Shown piece by piece: positions 25,898 through 34,581 of a stretch of DNA of 64,000 nucleotides. Under the pieces are notes generated by a model that was not told the origin of the DNA, searched no databases, and worked only from the letters and a program-made list of their open reading frames with translations. The stretch's first letter is position 1; the number at the start of each line of letters is the position of its first letter. A program made the position numbers and the translations under genes. Source of the DNA: Streptosporangium pseudovulgare (lineage in GTDB: Bacteria; Actinomycetota; Actinomycetes; Streptosporangiales; Streptosporangiaceae); contig NZ_BMQJ01000008.1 of the NCBI RefSeq assembly GCF_014648055.1, positions 62,001 to 126,000 on the forward strand, written 5' to 3'.

Positions 25898-26926
25898 TTG
25901 GCCAGGCGCGCACTGATCACCGGCATCACCGGGCAGGACGGTTCATACCTGGCCGAGCACCTGCTGGACGAGGGTTACGAGGTCTGGGGTCTGGTACGGG
26001 GCCAGGCCAACCCGCGCGTCTCACGGGTCCGCAGCCTGCTGCGGGACGTCCGGCTCGTCCGTGGCGACCTCCTCGACCAGGGGTCGCTGATCTCCGCCGT
26101 GGAGAAGGTCCAGCCCGACGAGGTCTACAACCTGGGCGCCATCTCGTTCGTCCCCATGTCGTGGGAGCAGGCCGAGCTGACCGCCGAGGTCACCGGCATG
26201 GGCGTGCTGCGCATGCTGGAGGCCATCCGGGTCTGCTCCGGCGTCTCCTCCTCCCGCTCGGTGGCCGGCTCCGGCCAGATCCGCTTCTACCAGGCGTCGT
26301 CCTCGGAGATGTTCGGCCAGGTCCGCGAGACCCCGCAGACGGAGACCACCCCGTTCCACCCCCGCTCGCCGTACGGCGTCGCCAAGGCGTACGGCCACTT
26401 CCTCACCCAGAACTACCGCGAGTCCTACGGCATGTACGCGGTGTCGGGGATCCTGTTCAACCACGAGTCCCCGCGCCGGGGCGCGGAGTTCGTCACCCGC
26501 AAGGTGAGCCTGGGCGTGGCCAGGATCAAGCTCGGCCTGGCCGGCGAGCTGCGCCTGGGCAACATGGAGGCCCGCCGCGACTGGGGCTACGCCGGCGACT
26601 ACGTCCGTGCCATGCACCTGATGCTCCGGGCGGACACGCCCGAGGACTACGTCATCGGCACCGGCCGCACCCACACCGTGCGCGATCTGGTGGTCGCCGC
26701 CTTCGCCGCCGCCGGCCTCGACTGGGAGCGGTACGTGGTGTGCGACGCGGCCCTGCACCGCCCCGCCGAGGTGGACCTGCTCTGCGCCGATCCGAAGAAG
26801 GCCCGCGTCCAGCTCGGCTGGGAGCCCACGGTCTCCTTCGAAGAACTCGTCGCCATGATGGTCGAGTCCGACATCAGGCTCCTGTCCGAGGGCGGCGACC
26901 CCGGCCAGGACTCCTCCTGGCCCTGA
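25898..26926 (+). CDS. gmd: GDP-mannose 4,6-dehydratase-like extended SDR
   Basis: This 342-residue extended SDR converts GDP-mannose to its 4-keto-6-deoxy form. The cofactor motif is ALITGITGQDGSYLAEHLL (about 4-22). The substrate and catalytic motifs are YNLGAISFVPMSW, YQASSSEMFG, FHPRSPYGVAKAYGHFL (YxxxK) and LFNHESPRRGAEFVTRKV. GNMEARRDWGYAGDYV is the GMD signature. The TTG start is chosen because AAGGAGG lies six bases upstream and the Rossmann strand begins directly after; the upstream in-frame region is unlike the family. The residue count matches GMD. The resulting deoxysugar could feed the divergent glycosyltransferase operon. Confidence 0.88.
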   Translation: MARRALITGITGQDGSYLAEHLLDEGYEVWGLVRGQANPRVSRVRSLLRDVRLVRGDLLDQGSLISAVEKVQPDEVYNLGAISFVPMSWEQAELTAEVTGMGVLRMLEAIRVCSGVSSSRSVAGSGQIRFYQASSSEMFGQVRETPQTETTPFHPRSPYGVAKAYGHFLTQNYRESYGMYAVSGILFNHESPRRGAEFVTRKVSLGVARIKLGLAGELRLGNMEARRDWGYAGDYVRAMHLMLRADTPEDYVIGTGRTHTVRDLVVAAFAAAGLDWERYVVCDAALHRPAEVDLLCADPKKARVQLGWEPTVSFEELVAMMVESDIRLLSEGGDPGQDSSWP

Positions 26927-26941
26927 TCCGGCGCCGTCCGG

Positions 26942-27571
26942 TCAGGAGCGCGCGGCGCCGGGCCGGTGGAGGTCGATCAGCCGGGCCAGGTGCCGTCCGG
27001 CGGCGTGCAGCGGCCGGTCGTCCTGCGACACCTGGGCGGCCAGCTCGGCGCCCTCCAGCGTGCTGATCACCGTGTGGGAGAGGTCGTGGGCGTCGTCCTC
27101 GGCGAAGCCCGCCCGGCGGAGCCGGTCGAAGACCAGCCGCCGCCAGTGGGCGAAGGCCTCGGCGGCGGCCCGCTGCACGTCGGGCACCCGGCCCGCCGTA
27201 CCCAGCGCGGTGGCCGTGACCGGGCAGCCGTCCACCCAGTCGGAGGCGCGCAGGCCCTCGGCGAGCCTGCGGGTGCAGGCGACGACGGCCTCGGCCGGGT
27301 CGTCCTCGCCGTCGAGGATCTCCCGCAGCTCGTCGGCGAACTCCTTCTCGCCGTGCCGGATCGCGGCGACGGCCAGCTCCTGCTTCCCGCCCGGGAAGAA
27401 GTGGTAGACCGAGCCGAGCGTGGCCTCGGCCTCCTGGGAGATCTGCTTGATCCCGGTGCCGTCGTAGCCCTGCCGCTGCATCAGCCGTGAGGCGGTACGG
27501 ACGATCCGGTCGCGGGTGCCGAGGGCGCCGTGCGGGCCGGCCGCCCCGCGCTGTCGTGCGCTGGTCTTCAT
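26942..27571 (-). CDS. TetR-family repressor (LmrA/YxaF-like)
   Basis: The 209-residue regulator has an N-terminal helix-turn-helix (about 18-68; GIKQISQEAEATLGSVYHFF) and a C-terminal ligand domain like LmrA/YxaF (CPVTATALG, VISTLEGAELAAQ). A -10-like TAGACT ends six bases before the ATG with no ribosome site, suggesting a leaderless mRNA. It is divergent from the imine-reductase-like gene with 87 bp between them, in which two matching operators lie. Self-repression plus repression of the neighbour is the natural reading. Confidence 0.9.
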   Translation of the reverse strand: MKTSARQRGAAGPHGALGTRDRIVRTASRLMQRQGYDGTGIKQISQEAEATLGSVYHFFPGGKQELAVAAIRHGEKEFADELREILDGEDDPAEAVVACTRRLAEGLRASDWVDGCPVTATALGTAGRVPDVQRAAAEAFAHWRRLVFDRLRRAGFAEDDAHDLSHTVISTLEGAELAAQVSQDDRPLHAAGRHLARLIDLHRPGAARS

Positions 27572-27588
27572 CCGGCGAGTCTACCGAA

Positions 27589-27604
27589 TAGAACGTTCGT
27601 TACA
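27589..27604. promoter_or_regulatory. TetR operator copy 1
   Basis: TAGAACGTTCGTTACA shares the core TAGARCGTTCGTT with a second copy at 27630-27645 and contains the palindrome GAACGTTC. It lies just upstream of the -10-like element of the tetR gene, placed to block its promoter. Confidence 0.7.
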
Positions 27605-27629
27605 GGGATGTGCTACGGTCCTCTCTAGA

Positions 27630-27645
27630 TAGAGCGTTCGTTCTA
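27630..27645. promoter_or_regulatory. TetR operator copy 2
   Basis: TAGAGCGTTCGTTCTA is a nearly perfect palindrome (outer arms TAGA/TCTA) and lies 14 bp before the ATG of the imine-reductase-like gene. With copy 1, spaced 41 bp centre to centre (about four helical turns), it suggests paired binding of the divergent TetR protein. Confidence 0.7.
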
Positions 27646-27658
27646 GAAGGGATGCGCG

Positions 27659-28540
27659 ATGAGCGTGCGGGCAGTGACGGTCATCGGACTCGGGCCGATG
27701 GGCCGGGCGATGGCGGAGGCGTTCCTCGACCGGGGCTACGAGGTCACCGTGTGGAACAGGACCCCGGAGAAGGCGGACGAACTGGTGGCCAGGGGCGCGA
27801 CCCGGGCCGCCACGGCCGGTGACGCGCTGGCCGCCGGCGAGGTGGCCGTCCTCAGCCTGACCGACTACGACGCGATGTACGCGATCCTCGGACCGGCCGC
27901 GGCGCACCTGCCCGGCAAGGTGATCGTCAACCTGAGCTCCGACACCCCGGACCGGGCCAGGGAGGGAGCGGAGTGGCTGGCCGGGCACGGCGCCCGGCAG
28001 CTGACCGGCGGCGTGCAGGTGCCGCCGTCCGGCATCGGGGACCCGGCCTCCTCCACCTTCTACAGCGGCCCCCGGGAGGTGTTCGAGCGGCACCGGCCGA
28101 CCCTGGAGGTGCTGACCGGCGCCGACTACCGGGGAGAGGACCCGGGGCTGGCGGCGCTGTACTACCAGCTCCAGATGGACATCTTCTGGACCTCGATGCT
28201 CAGCTGGCTGCACGCGCTCGCGACGGCCGACGCCAACGGCATCACGGCCGCGGAGTTCCTGCCGTACGCCGCGCGGACCGCGGCGTCGATCCCGGGGTTC
28301 ATGGAGTTCTACACGCCGCGGATCGACGCCGGGGAGCACCCCGGTGACGTGGACCGGCTGGCCATGGGGGTGGCCAGCGTCGAGCACGTCACGCACACCG
28401 TCCACGCGGCCGGCGTCGACGTCGCGCTGCCGGGCGCGGTCCTGGAGATCTTCCGGCGGGGCGCGGCGGCCGGGCACGCCGACTCCAGCTTCACCAGCCT
28501 GTTCGAGGTGATGCGGAAGGTCCCGGAGCGCGTGGGCTGA
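27659..28540 (+). CDS. NADPH-dependent oxidoreductase, imine reductase-like
   Basis: The 293-residue protein joins a 6-phosphogluconate dehydrogenase-like Rossmann domain (VTVIGLGPMGRAMAEAFLDR, about 5-24; VWNRTPEKA; VNLSSDTPDRA) to an all-helical C-terminal domain. That domain carries GLAALYYQLQMDIFWTSML (about 161-179), the position used by imine reductases and reductive aminases. These enzymes reduce cyclic imines or iminium ions. The Asp in QMDIFW is a candidate catalytic acid. Ligand and natural role are unknown. AGAAGGG precedes the ATG. A divergent TetR gene and two operators indicate ligand-induced expression. Confidence 0.83.
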   Translation: MSVRAVTVIGLGPMGRAMAEAFLDRGYEVTVWNRTPEKADELVARGATRAATAGDALAAGEVAVLSLTDYDAMYAILGPAAAHLPGKVIVNLSSDTPDRAREGAEWLAGHGARQLTGGVQVPPSGIGDPASSTFYSGPREVFERHRPTLEVLTGADYRGEDPGLAALYYQLQMDIFWTSMLSWLHALATADANGITAAEFLPYAARTAASIPGFMEFYTPRIDAGEHPGDVDRLAMGVASVEHVTHTVHAAGVDVALPGAVLEIFRRGAAAGHADSSFTSLFEVMRKVPERVG

Positions 28541-28627
28541 GAGAGGTCTCAGCGGCGCTCAGCGTCACCTCAGCGATCGTCCGGCACCGTGGAGGCGGTC
28601 GATGAGGTTGAGCCACGAGGAGGCGCC

Positions 28628-29608
28628 ATGCCCGTCCACGCCGTGCGGCCGGAGGAGATCCTCGCCGTTCCCGCCGTCTCCGCGGGACTGGCGCGGGTGG
28701 AGAGGCGCATCCGGCGGCTGAGCGCCTCCTCCCGGCTGCCGCTCGTCAACCGGGCGGCCGGTCACATCACCGGCGCGGGCGGCAAGCGGCTGCGCGCCGC
28801 GCTGACACTGGCGACCGCGCTCGCCGTGGGCGGGCGGATCGACGGCCGGACGGTCACCGCGGCGGCCTGCGTCGAGCTGATCCACGCCGGGTCACTGGTC
28901 CACGACGACCTCATGGACGGCGCCGGGCAGCGCCGGGGAGTACGGACCCTCAACGCCGAGCTGGGCGACGCCAGGGCGTTGGTCGTCGGCGACTTCATGC
29001 TCGCCCGGGCCGGGCTCGCCGCGCTGACCTCGGCCTCCAGGCACGTGGCCGAGACGCTCGCCGCCGTGGTCGTCGAGCTGGCCGAGGGGCAGTTCCAGGA
29101 GACGGCCGAGCTGTTCGACCCCGCCCGCACCCCCGAGGCGGCCCTGCGGTCCATCACCGGCAAGACCGCCTCCCTGTTCCGGGCGAGCTGCGTGGTGGCC
29201 CACCCGGCCGGGCGGACCATGGCGGCGTACGGCGAGCGGTTCGGCGTCATCTTCCAGGTCCTGGACGACCTGCTCGACCTGGCCTCCACCGCCGACCGGC
29301 TGGGCAAGCCGGTCGGCAACGACCTGCGGCAGGGCGTCTACACCCTGCCGCTGCTGCTGGCGCTCCGCCACGACCGCGGGGAGCTGCGGTCCCTCCTCGG
29401 CAGGCGGCTGACGGAGGAGGAGATCGCGTTCGTGCTCACCCGCCTGCGCGAGGGGCACATGGTCGACGACACGCTGGAGTACTGCCGGGGCCTGGCCGCC
29501 GACGCCCTGGCCGCGCTGCCCGCCGTCGCCGACCCGGAGGTCGCCGCCGCCCTGTACGCGCTGCCCGGTGCCTACGTCGACCGGGCGGAGTCCCTGCTGA
29601 CGCGGTGA
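28628..29608 (+). CDS. trans-Polyprenyl diphosphate synthase
   Basis: The 326-residue enzyme extends allylic diphosphates with isopentenyl diphosphate to a long isoprenoid chain. The first Asp-rich motif is in LVHDDLMDGAGQRRG (about 94-108) and the second in VIFQVLDDLLDLA (about 211-223). GAGGKRLRAALTLA (about 46-59) binds IPP. It resembles menaquinone side-chain (hepta-/octaprenyl) synthases in length and motifs. The ATG has GAGGAGGC upstream; the conserved part begins about residue 20. It stands alone, followed by five tandem 20-bp repeats and a convergent P450 gene. Confidence 0.9.
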   Translation: MPVHAVRPEEILAVPAVSAGLARVERRIRRLSASSRLPLVNRAAGHITGAGGKRLRAALTLATALAVGGRIDGRTVTAAACVELIHAGSLVHDDLMDGAGQRRGVRTLNAELGDARALVVGDFMLARAGLAALTSASRHVAETLAAVVVELAEGQFQETAELFDPARTPEAALRSITGKTASLFRASCVVAHPAGRTMAAYGERFGVIFQVLDDLLDLASTADRLGKPVGNDLRQGVYTLPLLLALRHDRGELRSLLGRRLTEEEIAFVLTRLREGHMVDDTLEYCRGLAADALAALPAVADPEVAAALYALPGAYVDRAESLLTR

Positions 29609-29620
29609 GGGCGGGACCCG

Positions 29621-29728
29621 GCCGCCGATCCCGGGACCCGCCCGCCGATCCGGGGGCCCGCCCGCCGATCCGGGGGCCCGCCCGCCGATCCGGGGGCCCG
29701 CCCGCCGATCCGGGGGCCGGCGGGCGGG
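29621..29728. repeat. Five 20-bp tandem repeats and a hairpin between convergent genes
   Basis: A 20-bp unit (CCCGCCGATCCGGGGGCCCG) is repeated perfectly at 29641, 29661 and 29681, with degenerate copies at 29621 and 29701. The end forms a hairpin: CCCGCCCGCCG (29697-29707) pairs with CGGCGGGCGGG (29718-29728). It lies 12 bp after the polyprenyl synthase stop and ends 18 bp before the P450 stop, so it is probably a shared terminator grown by slippage. Confidence 0.85.
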
Positions 29729-29745
29729 AACGGCGGCGCCGGGGT

Positions 29746-30948
29746 TCAGGAGACCGTGGCCGGGAGCTCCTTGATGCCGTTGATGAAGTTGGAGCGGAGC
29801 CGCCGGGCCGGGCCCGCCTGGGCGAGGTTCGGCAGCCGCTCGGCCAGCACCTCGAAGAGCACCCGCAGCTCCAGCTTGGCCAGGTGGTTGCCGAGGCAGA
29901 AGTGGGCGCCGCCGCCGCCGAAGCCGATGTGGGGGTTGGGGGTGCGGCCGATGTCGAACACCCCGGGGTCGGCGAAGACGTCCTCGTCGCGGTTGGCGGA
30001 GGTGTAGAACACCACGACCTTGTCGCCCTCCTTGACCTCCTGCTCGCCGATCACCGTGTCGGCGGTCGCCGTACGGCGGAAGAGGTTGACCGGGGAGACC
30101 CAGCGGACGATCTCGTCGGCGGCGGTGCCGGCCAGCGCGCGGTCGGCGACCAGGCGCCGCCACTGCTCGGGGTGCTCGAAGAACCCGAGCATGCCGCCGG
30201 AGGCCGCGTTGCGGGTCGTCTCGTTGCCCGCCACCACCAGCAGCAGCACGAACAGGTCGAACTCGTTCTCGTCGAGGACCTCGCCGTTGTCGTCGGGACG
30301 CAGAAGCTTGGTGATGATGTCGTCGCGGGGCTCCTCGCGGCGCTCGGCGGCGAGCCGGTTGGCGTAGGCGTAGACCTCCGCGGCGGCGTCGCGCCCCTCG
30401 GTGGGGTCGGCCGCGTAGTCGGGGTCCTCCGCGCCGATCATCTGGTTGGACCAGGTGAAGAGCTTGTCGCGGTCCTCGACGGGGGCGCCGAGCAGCTCGC
30501 AGATCACGTACAGCGGCAGCGGGGCGGCGATGTCCCGGACGAAGTCGATGGAGGAGCGGCCCCTGGCCTCGTCCACGAGGTCGTGGCAGATGTCGCGGAT
30601 GTGCTGCTCCAGGGCGCCGATGACGCGCGGGGTGAAGCCCCGGTTGACCAGCGAGCGGCGCCGGGTGTGCTCCGGCGGGTCCTGGTTGAGCATCATCATC
30701 CGCTGGAACTCGCGCTGCTCCTCCGGCATCTCTTCGAAGAGCGCGAGCTTCCTGCTGGAGGAGAACAGGTCGGGGCGGCGGGAGACCTGCACGACGTCGG
30801 CGTGCCTGGTGACCGCCCAGAAGTCGGGCCAGCCGAGGCCTCCGCCGGCGTGCCGGTGGACCGGATCGTTGGCCCGCAGCCAGGCGAACCGGTCGTGGGG
30901 CGCGCCTTCGCGCGCGTAGAGATCCTGGTCGACGAGGTTGATGTCCAT
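29746..30948 (-). CDS. Cytochrome P450, CYP125-like steroid 26-monooxygenase candidate
   Basis: The 400-residue P450 has the oxygen-binding motif VVAGNETTRNA (about 240-250), EIVRW (the ExxR equivalent, within AADEIVRWVSPV) and the haem loop FGGGGAHFCLGNHLAKLELR with the cysteine ligand. LFTWSNQMIGAEDPDYA, MMMLNQDPPEHTRRRSLVNR and RLRSNFINGIKELP closely recall mycobacterial CYP125, which oxidises the terminal methyl of cholesterol. It is shorter than CYP125 (433) at the N-terminus. The ATG with GGGGAGGG upstream is chosen; the longer in-frame extension is not conserved-looking. A perfect KstR-type motif lies 137 bp upstream. Confidence 0.82.
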   Translation of the reverse strand: MDINLVDQDLYAREGAPHDRFAWLRANDPVHRHAGGGLGWPDFWAVTRHADVVQVSRRPDLFSSSRKLALFEEMPEEQREFQRMMMLNQDPPEHTRRRSLVNRGFTPRVIGALEQHIRDICHDLVDEARGRSSIDFVRDIAAPLPLYVICELLGAPVEDRDKLFTWSNQMIGAEDPDYAADPTEGRDAAAEVYAYANRLAAERREEPRDDIITKLLRPDDNGEVLDENEFDLFVLLLVVAGNETTRNAASGGMLGFFEHPEQWRRLVADRALAGTAADEIVRWVSPVNLFRRTATADTVIGEQEVKEGDKVVVFYTSANRDEDVFADPGVFDIGRTPNPHIGFGGGGAHFCLGNHLAKLELRVLFEVLAERLPNLAQAGPARRLRSNFINGIKELPATVS

Positions 30949-31084
30949 GGCCCTCCCCGGGGGAACCGCCCGCGCGTCCTCGCGGGCGTCGTGCTGCCGG
31001 CGTACGCCACGCCACGCCGCGGGTGACGGGCGTGCCCGCCCGGCCCGCCAGCCTAACCGATCAAGCGCTTGGTGGGGCATCTGC

Positions 31085-31098
31085 TGTAACGCGTTCTA
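31085..31098. promoter_or_regulatory. KstR-type operator upstream of the P450 gene
   Basis: TGTAACGCGTTCTA matches TNNAACNNGTTNNA at all fixed positions. It lies between the end of the Lrp gene and the P450 start, where it can only serve the P450 promoter. Confidence 0.8.
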
Positions 31099-31117
31099 TT
31101 ATGTACCTCCGGGCGCG

Positions 31118-32152
31118 TCAAGGTACGGCTTCCGCGTCTCTTCCCGGCGTTCCGCGGCACGCCTCGATCGGGCCGGCCCAGCGCTCCACCCGGCCGTCAC
31201 GCTTGATCATGAAACCGCGCTTGAGCGGCCGGAGCACCACCGTGGTCTCGATCGCCCGCATCCCGGGCAGGCCGCCGATGCCCCGCAGGAACTCGTACAG
31301 CTCGGACCGCCCCGGCACGACCACGTGCGCCACGAGCTGGTGGTCGCCGGCCACCGCCACCAGGTACCGCACCTCCGGAAGCGCGGCCAGCGCGTGCCCG
31401 ACGGCCTCCACCTCGCACTCGGCCACCCGCAGCCAGAGCACCGCCTCGACCGGCAGCCCGAGGTAGGCGGGCTCGATCTCGGCGCGGATGCGCAGGATCC
31501 CCCGGCGCAGCAGGGAGTCCAGGCGTCGGCGGGCCGTGGACTCGCTGATCCCGGCGGCGGACGCGACCTCCGCGTGGGTGGCGCGGCCGTCGGTGACGAC
31601 CGCCGCGATGATCCGCGCGTCCTCGGCCGGCGGCGCCTCGCGCGGGCGCTGGAGGCGGCCCGGCAGCGGGGCCCACTGCTCGCGCAGCCCCTCCACCTCC
31701 TGCGGGGTCAGCACGTCGAGGTGCCACTCCTGGGGGGTCTTGAAGTAGCGCAGCGCCGGATAGGCGACGCTCTCCACGACCCCGTCGATCGACGGGATGC
31801 CCCGGAACAGCAGATCGATCATGGCGTCGTCGGCCACGGACAGCTCGGCCGTGCAGTCCACCGAGCCCGAGACCAGCGCGGCGAACCGGGTCTCGGGCAG
31901 CTCGGCGAGCGCCTCGCCCGCGTCGATCACCGTCCCGGGACGGCAGCGCAGCCGCAGCACCGACGACCCCAGCCGCCGGTCCTCGACCAGCCCGACCACC
32001 GAGAGCACCCCCGACTCGATCAGCCGGGCCGCCCTCCTGGCGACGTTGCGCGTGGGCTCGCCCAGCACGCGCCCGATGCGGTCCCAGGTGGCCCGCCCGT
32101 TCACCTGCAGGGCGGCGACCACCCGCAGGTCGGCTTCACCGAGTGGCTGCAT
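31118..32152 (-). CDS. Lrp/AsnC-family regulator with two Lrp units
   Basis: The 344-residue protein is about twice the size of a typical Lrp. The first winged helix spans about 5-60 (RVVAALQVNGRATWDRIGRV). A second follows at about 180-235 (ARIIAAVVTDGRATHAEVAS, ISESTARRRLDSLLRRGI). Each is followed by an RAM-like ligand part; the second ends AVAGDHQLVAHVVVPGRSEL. Such tandem Lrp proteins are common in actinomycetes. Ligand and targets are unknown. The start ATG has no strong ribosome site. It lies between the P450 and thiolase genes on the same strand, but 132 bp after the thiolase stop. Confidence 0.88.
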   Translation of the reverse strand: MQPLGEADLRVVAALQVNGRATWDRIGRVLGEPTRNVARRAARLIESGVLSVVGLVEDRRLGSSVLRLRCRPGTVIDAGEALAELPETRFAALVSGSVDCTAELSVADDAMIDLLFRGIPSIDGVVESVAYPALRYFKTPQEWHLDVLTPQEVEGLREQWAPLPGRLQRPREAPPAEDARIIAAVVTDGRATHAEVASAAGISESTARRRLDSLLRRGILRIRAEIEPAYLGLPVEAVLWLRVAECEVEAVGHALAALPEVRYLVAVAGDHQLVAHVVVPGRSELYEFLRGIGGLPGMRAIETTVVLRPLKRGFMIKRDGRVERWAGPIEACRGTPGRDAEAVP

Positions 32153-32210
32153 GGCGTCATCCTCATGGCGGGAAAGGGTCGCCGCAAGCGTACGGCCTCG
32201 TGATCATTCC

Positions 32211-32251
32211 CGGCGGGGGAACGCGGGGAGCCGGCGGGGAAACGCGGGGAG
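32211..32251. repeat. Two 20-bp direct repeats between the thiolase and Lrp genes
   Basis: CGGCGGGGGAACGCGGGGAG (32211-32230) is repeated with one change at 32232-32251, a 21-bp period. It lies 59-99 bp upstream of the Lrp-like start, so it could be an Lrp operator or only a slippage repeat. Confidence 0.5.
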
Positions 32252-32284
32252 AACACGCACCCCCGCGGACGCGTCGCCGCCGCG

Positions 32285-33490
<1,206 letters not shown>

Positions 33491-33564
33491 GTTTCCGGCG
33501 GAAGGCGAAGGAGGGAGGTCACCGGAAGGAGGCGGAGGGCGGGAGGCTCGGGAGGGCGAGGGTA

Positions 33565-33648
33565 GGAGATCTCCGGAGGGCAGGCGGGGACGGGAGGTCT
33601 CCGGGGAGCAGGCGGGGATGGGAGGTCTCCGGAGGGAAGGGCGGGGCG
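33565..33648. repeat. Three 28-bp tandem repeats downstream of kstR
   Basis: Purine-rich units of 28 bp beginning GGAGRTCTCCGG start at 33565, 33593 and 33621. They end 11 bp before the kstR stop. Their GGAGATCTCC parts are palindromic. They may act as a terminator; no coding role is seen. Confidence 0.75.
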
Positions 33649-33658
33649 GGATGAGCGG

Positions 33659-34387
33659 TCAGAAGCCGGCGAGCAGCCGGTCGGCCGCGATCTCGACGCG
33701 GCGCTGCACCTGCTCGTGCGTGCGGCGGCCGCGGAGCATCTCCAGCAGCTCCTGCACCCAGACGCTGGACAGCGAACCGGCCAGGATGGCCTGCTCCTCG
33801 GTGGCGGTCTCCATCGTCAGCCGGTCCCCGGCGGCGCGCAGCAGCAGGCCGGTCATCCGGTCGCCGAACGGGGTGCCGACCTCGGCGATGATCAGCGAGC
33901 GGATGAGCGCGTCGGCCAGCTCGGGCTCGCGCATGAGACCGCGGGTGGCGCGCATCAGCACGTCCACGGCGCGTCCGGCGGCGGTGGCGGCGCTCGGCGG
34001 GCGGCGCTCGATGCTGCCTTCGAGCAGGTCGAACTCCTCGCTGACCACCGCGACGACCAGGTCCATCTTCGATGGGAAGTAGCGGTAGAGGGTGCCGAGG
34101 GCGACCCCGGCGCGCTCGGCGACCGTGCGCATCTGCATGGCCTCGACGCCGCCGCGGGAGGCGAGCGCGGCGGCCGCCTGGACGATGCGCTTGCGGCGCT
34201 GGTGCTGGCTCCTGGAACGGACGCCGCCGGACGCCGCCGGCTCGCCCTGCGAACCCTGTGCGCCCGAGGCGCCCTTGGCGGCACCCGAGGATCCCTTGGC
34301 CGCGCCCGGCCGGGAGGACCCGGGGGTCGAAGCGTGCGGGGCGCGGGTGGCCGCGGATGCTCCGATGGTCGTACGCGGGACACGCAT
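33659..34387 (-). CDS. kstR: TetR-family steroid catabolism repressor, KstR-like
   Basis: The 242-residue regulator has an Ala/Gly/Ser-rich extension (about 1-58), then a helix-turn-helix region (about 65-112) with QMRTVAERAGVALGTLYRYF, very close to mycobacterial KstR. The C-terminal ligand domain should bind 3-oxo-cholest-4-enoyl-CoA-type thioesters, releasing DNA when sterol is being degraded. Full or partial matches to the KstR motif lie in front of the P450, thiolase, fadE28 operon and this gene itself. It is divergent from the fadE28 operon. The long N-terminal extension is unusual; the true start could be an internal codon near residue 58. Confidence 0.82.
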   Translation of the reverse strand: MRVPRTTIGASAATRAPHASTPGSSRPGAAKGSSGAAKGASGAQGSQGEPAASGGVRSRSQHQRRKRIVQAAAALASRGGVEAMQMRTVAERAGVALGTLYRYFPSKMDLVVAVVSEEFDLLEGSIERRPPSAATAAGRAVDVLMRATRGLMREPELADALIRSLIIAEVGTPFGDRMTGLLLRAAGDRLTMETATEEQAILAGSLSSVWVQELLEMLRGRRTHEQVQRRVEIAADRLLAGF

Positions 34388-34401
34388 GAGAACACGTTAT
34401 C
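34388..34401. promoter_or_regulatory. KstR core site at the kstR start
   Basis: GAGAACACGTTATC keeps the core AACNNGTT but lacks the outer T and A of the full motif. It touches the kstR start codon, a place suited to autorepression. Confidence 0.5.
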
Positions 34402-34521
34402 TGATCTCCGGTCGTCCGGGTGAGTTACCCGCCGGTTGTGAGGGCCATCGGCCCTTCCACGGAAGACGCCCGCCCACCGTACGGTGCCGCACGTCCCCGC
34501 CGGTGGCCCCTGGACGGGGAT

Positions 34522-34535
34522 TGAAATCTGTTCTA
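34522..34535. promoter_or_regulatory. KstR-type operator upstream of the fadE28 operon
   Basis: TGAAATCTGTTCTA matches TNNAACNNGTTNNA with one mismatch (AAT for AAC) and lies 47 bp before the fadE28 start. It is followed by GTTTCCGG, as at the thiolase site. Confidence 0.7.
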
Positions 34536-34581
34536 GTTTCCGGATCGGTTGGCTTGAGCGTTTTAGCCCCCTGGAGCGCCC

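Noticed and set aside
29621-29728. CRISPR-like array
   Set aside because: The 20-bp units are directly adjacent with no unique spacers and no cas genes occur; it is a simple tandem repeat.
28892-31015. 707-codon minus-strand frame across the polyprenyl synthase and P450 genes
   Set aside because: Arg/Pro-rich shadow frame; the real P450 uses another frame and polyprenyl synthase is on the other strand.
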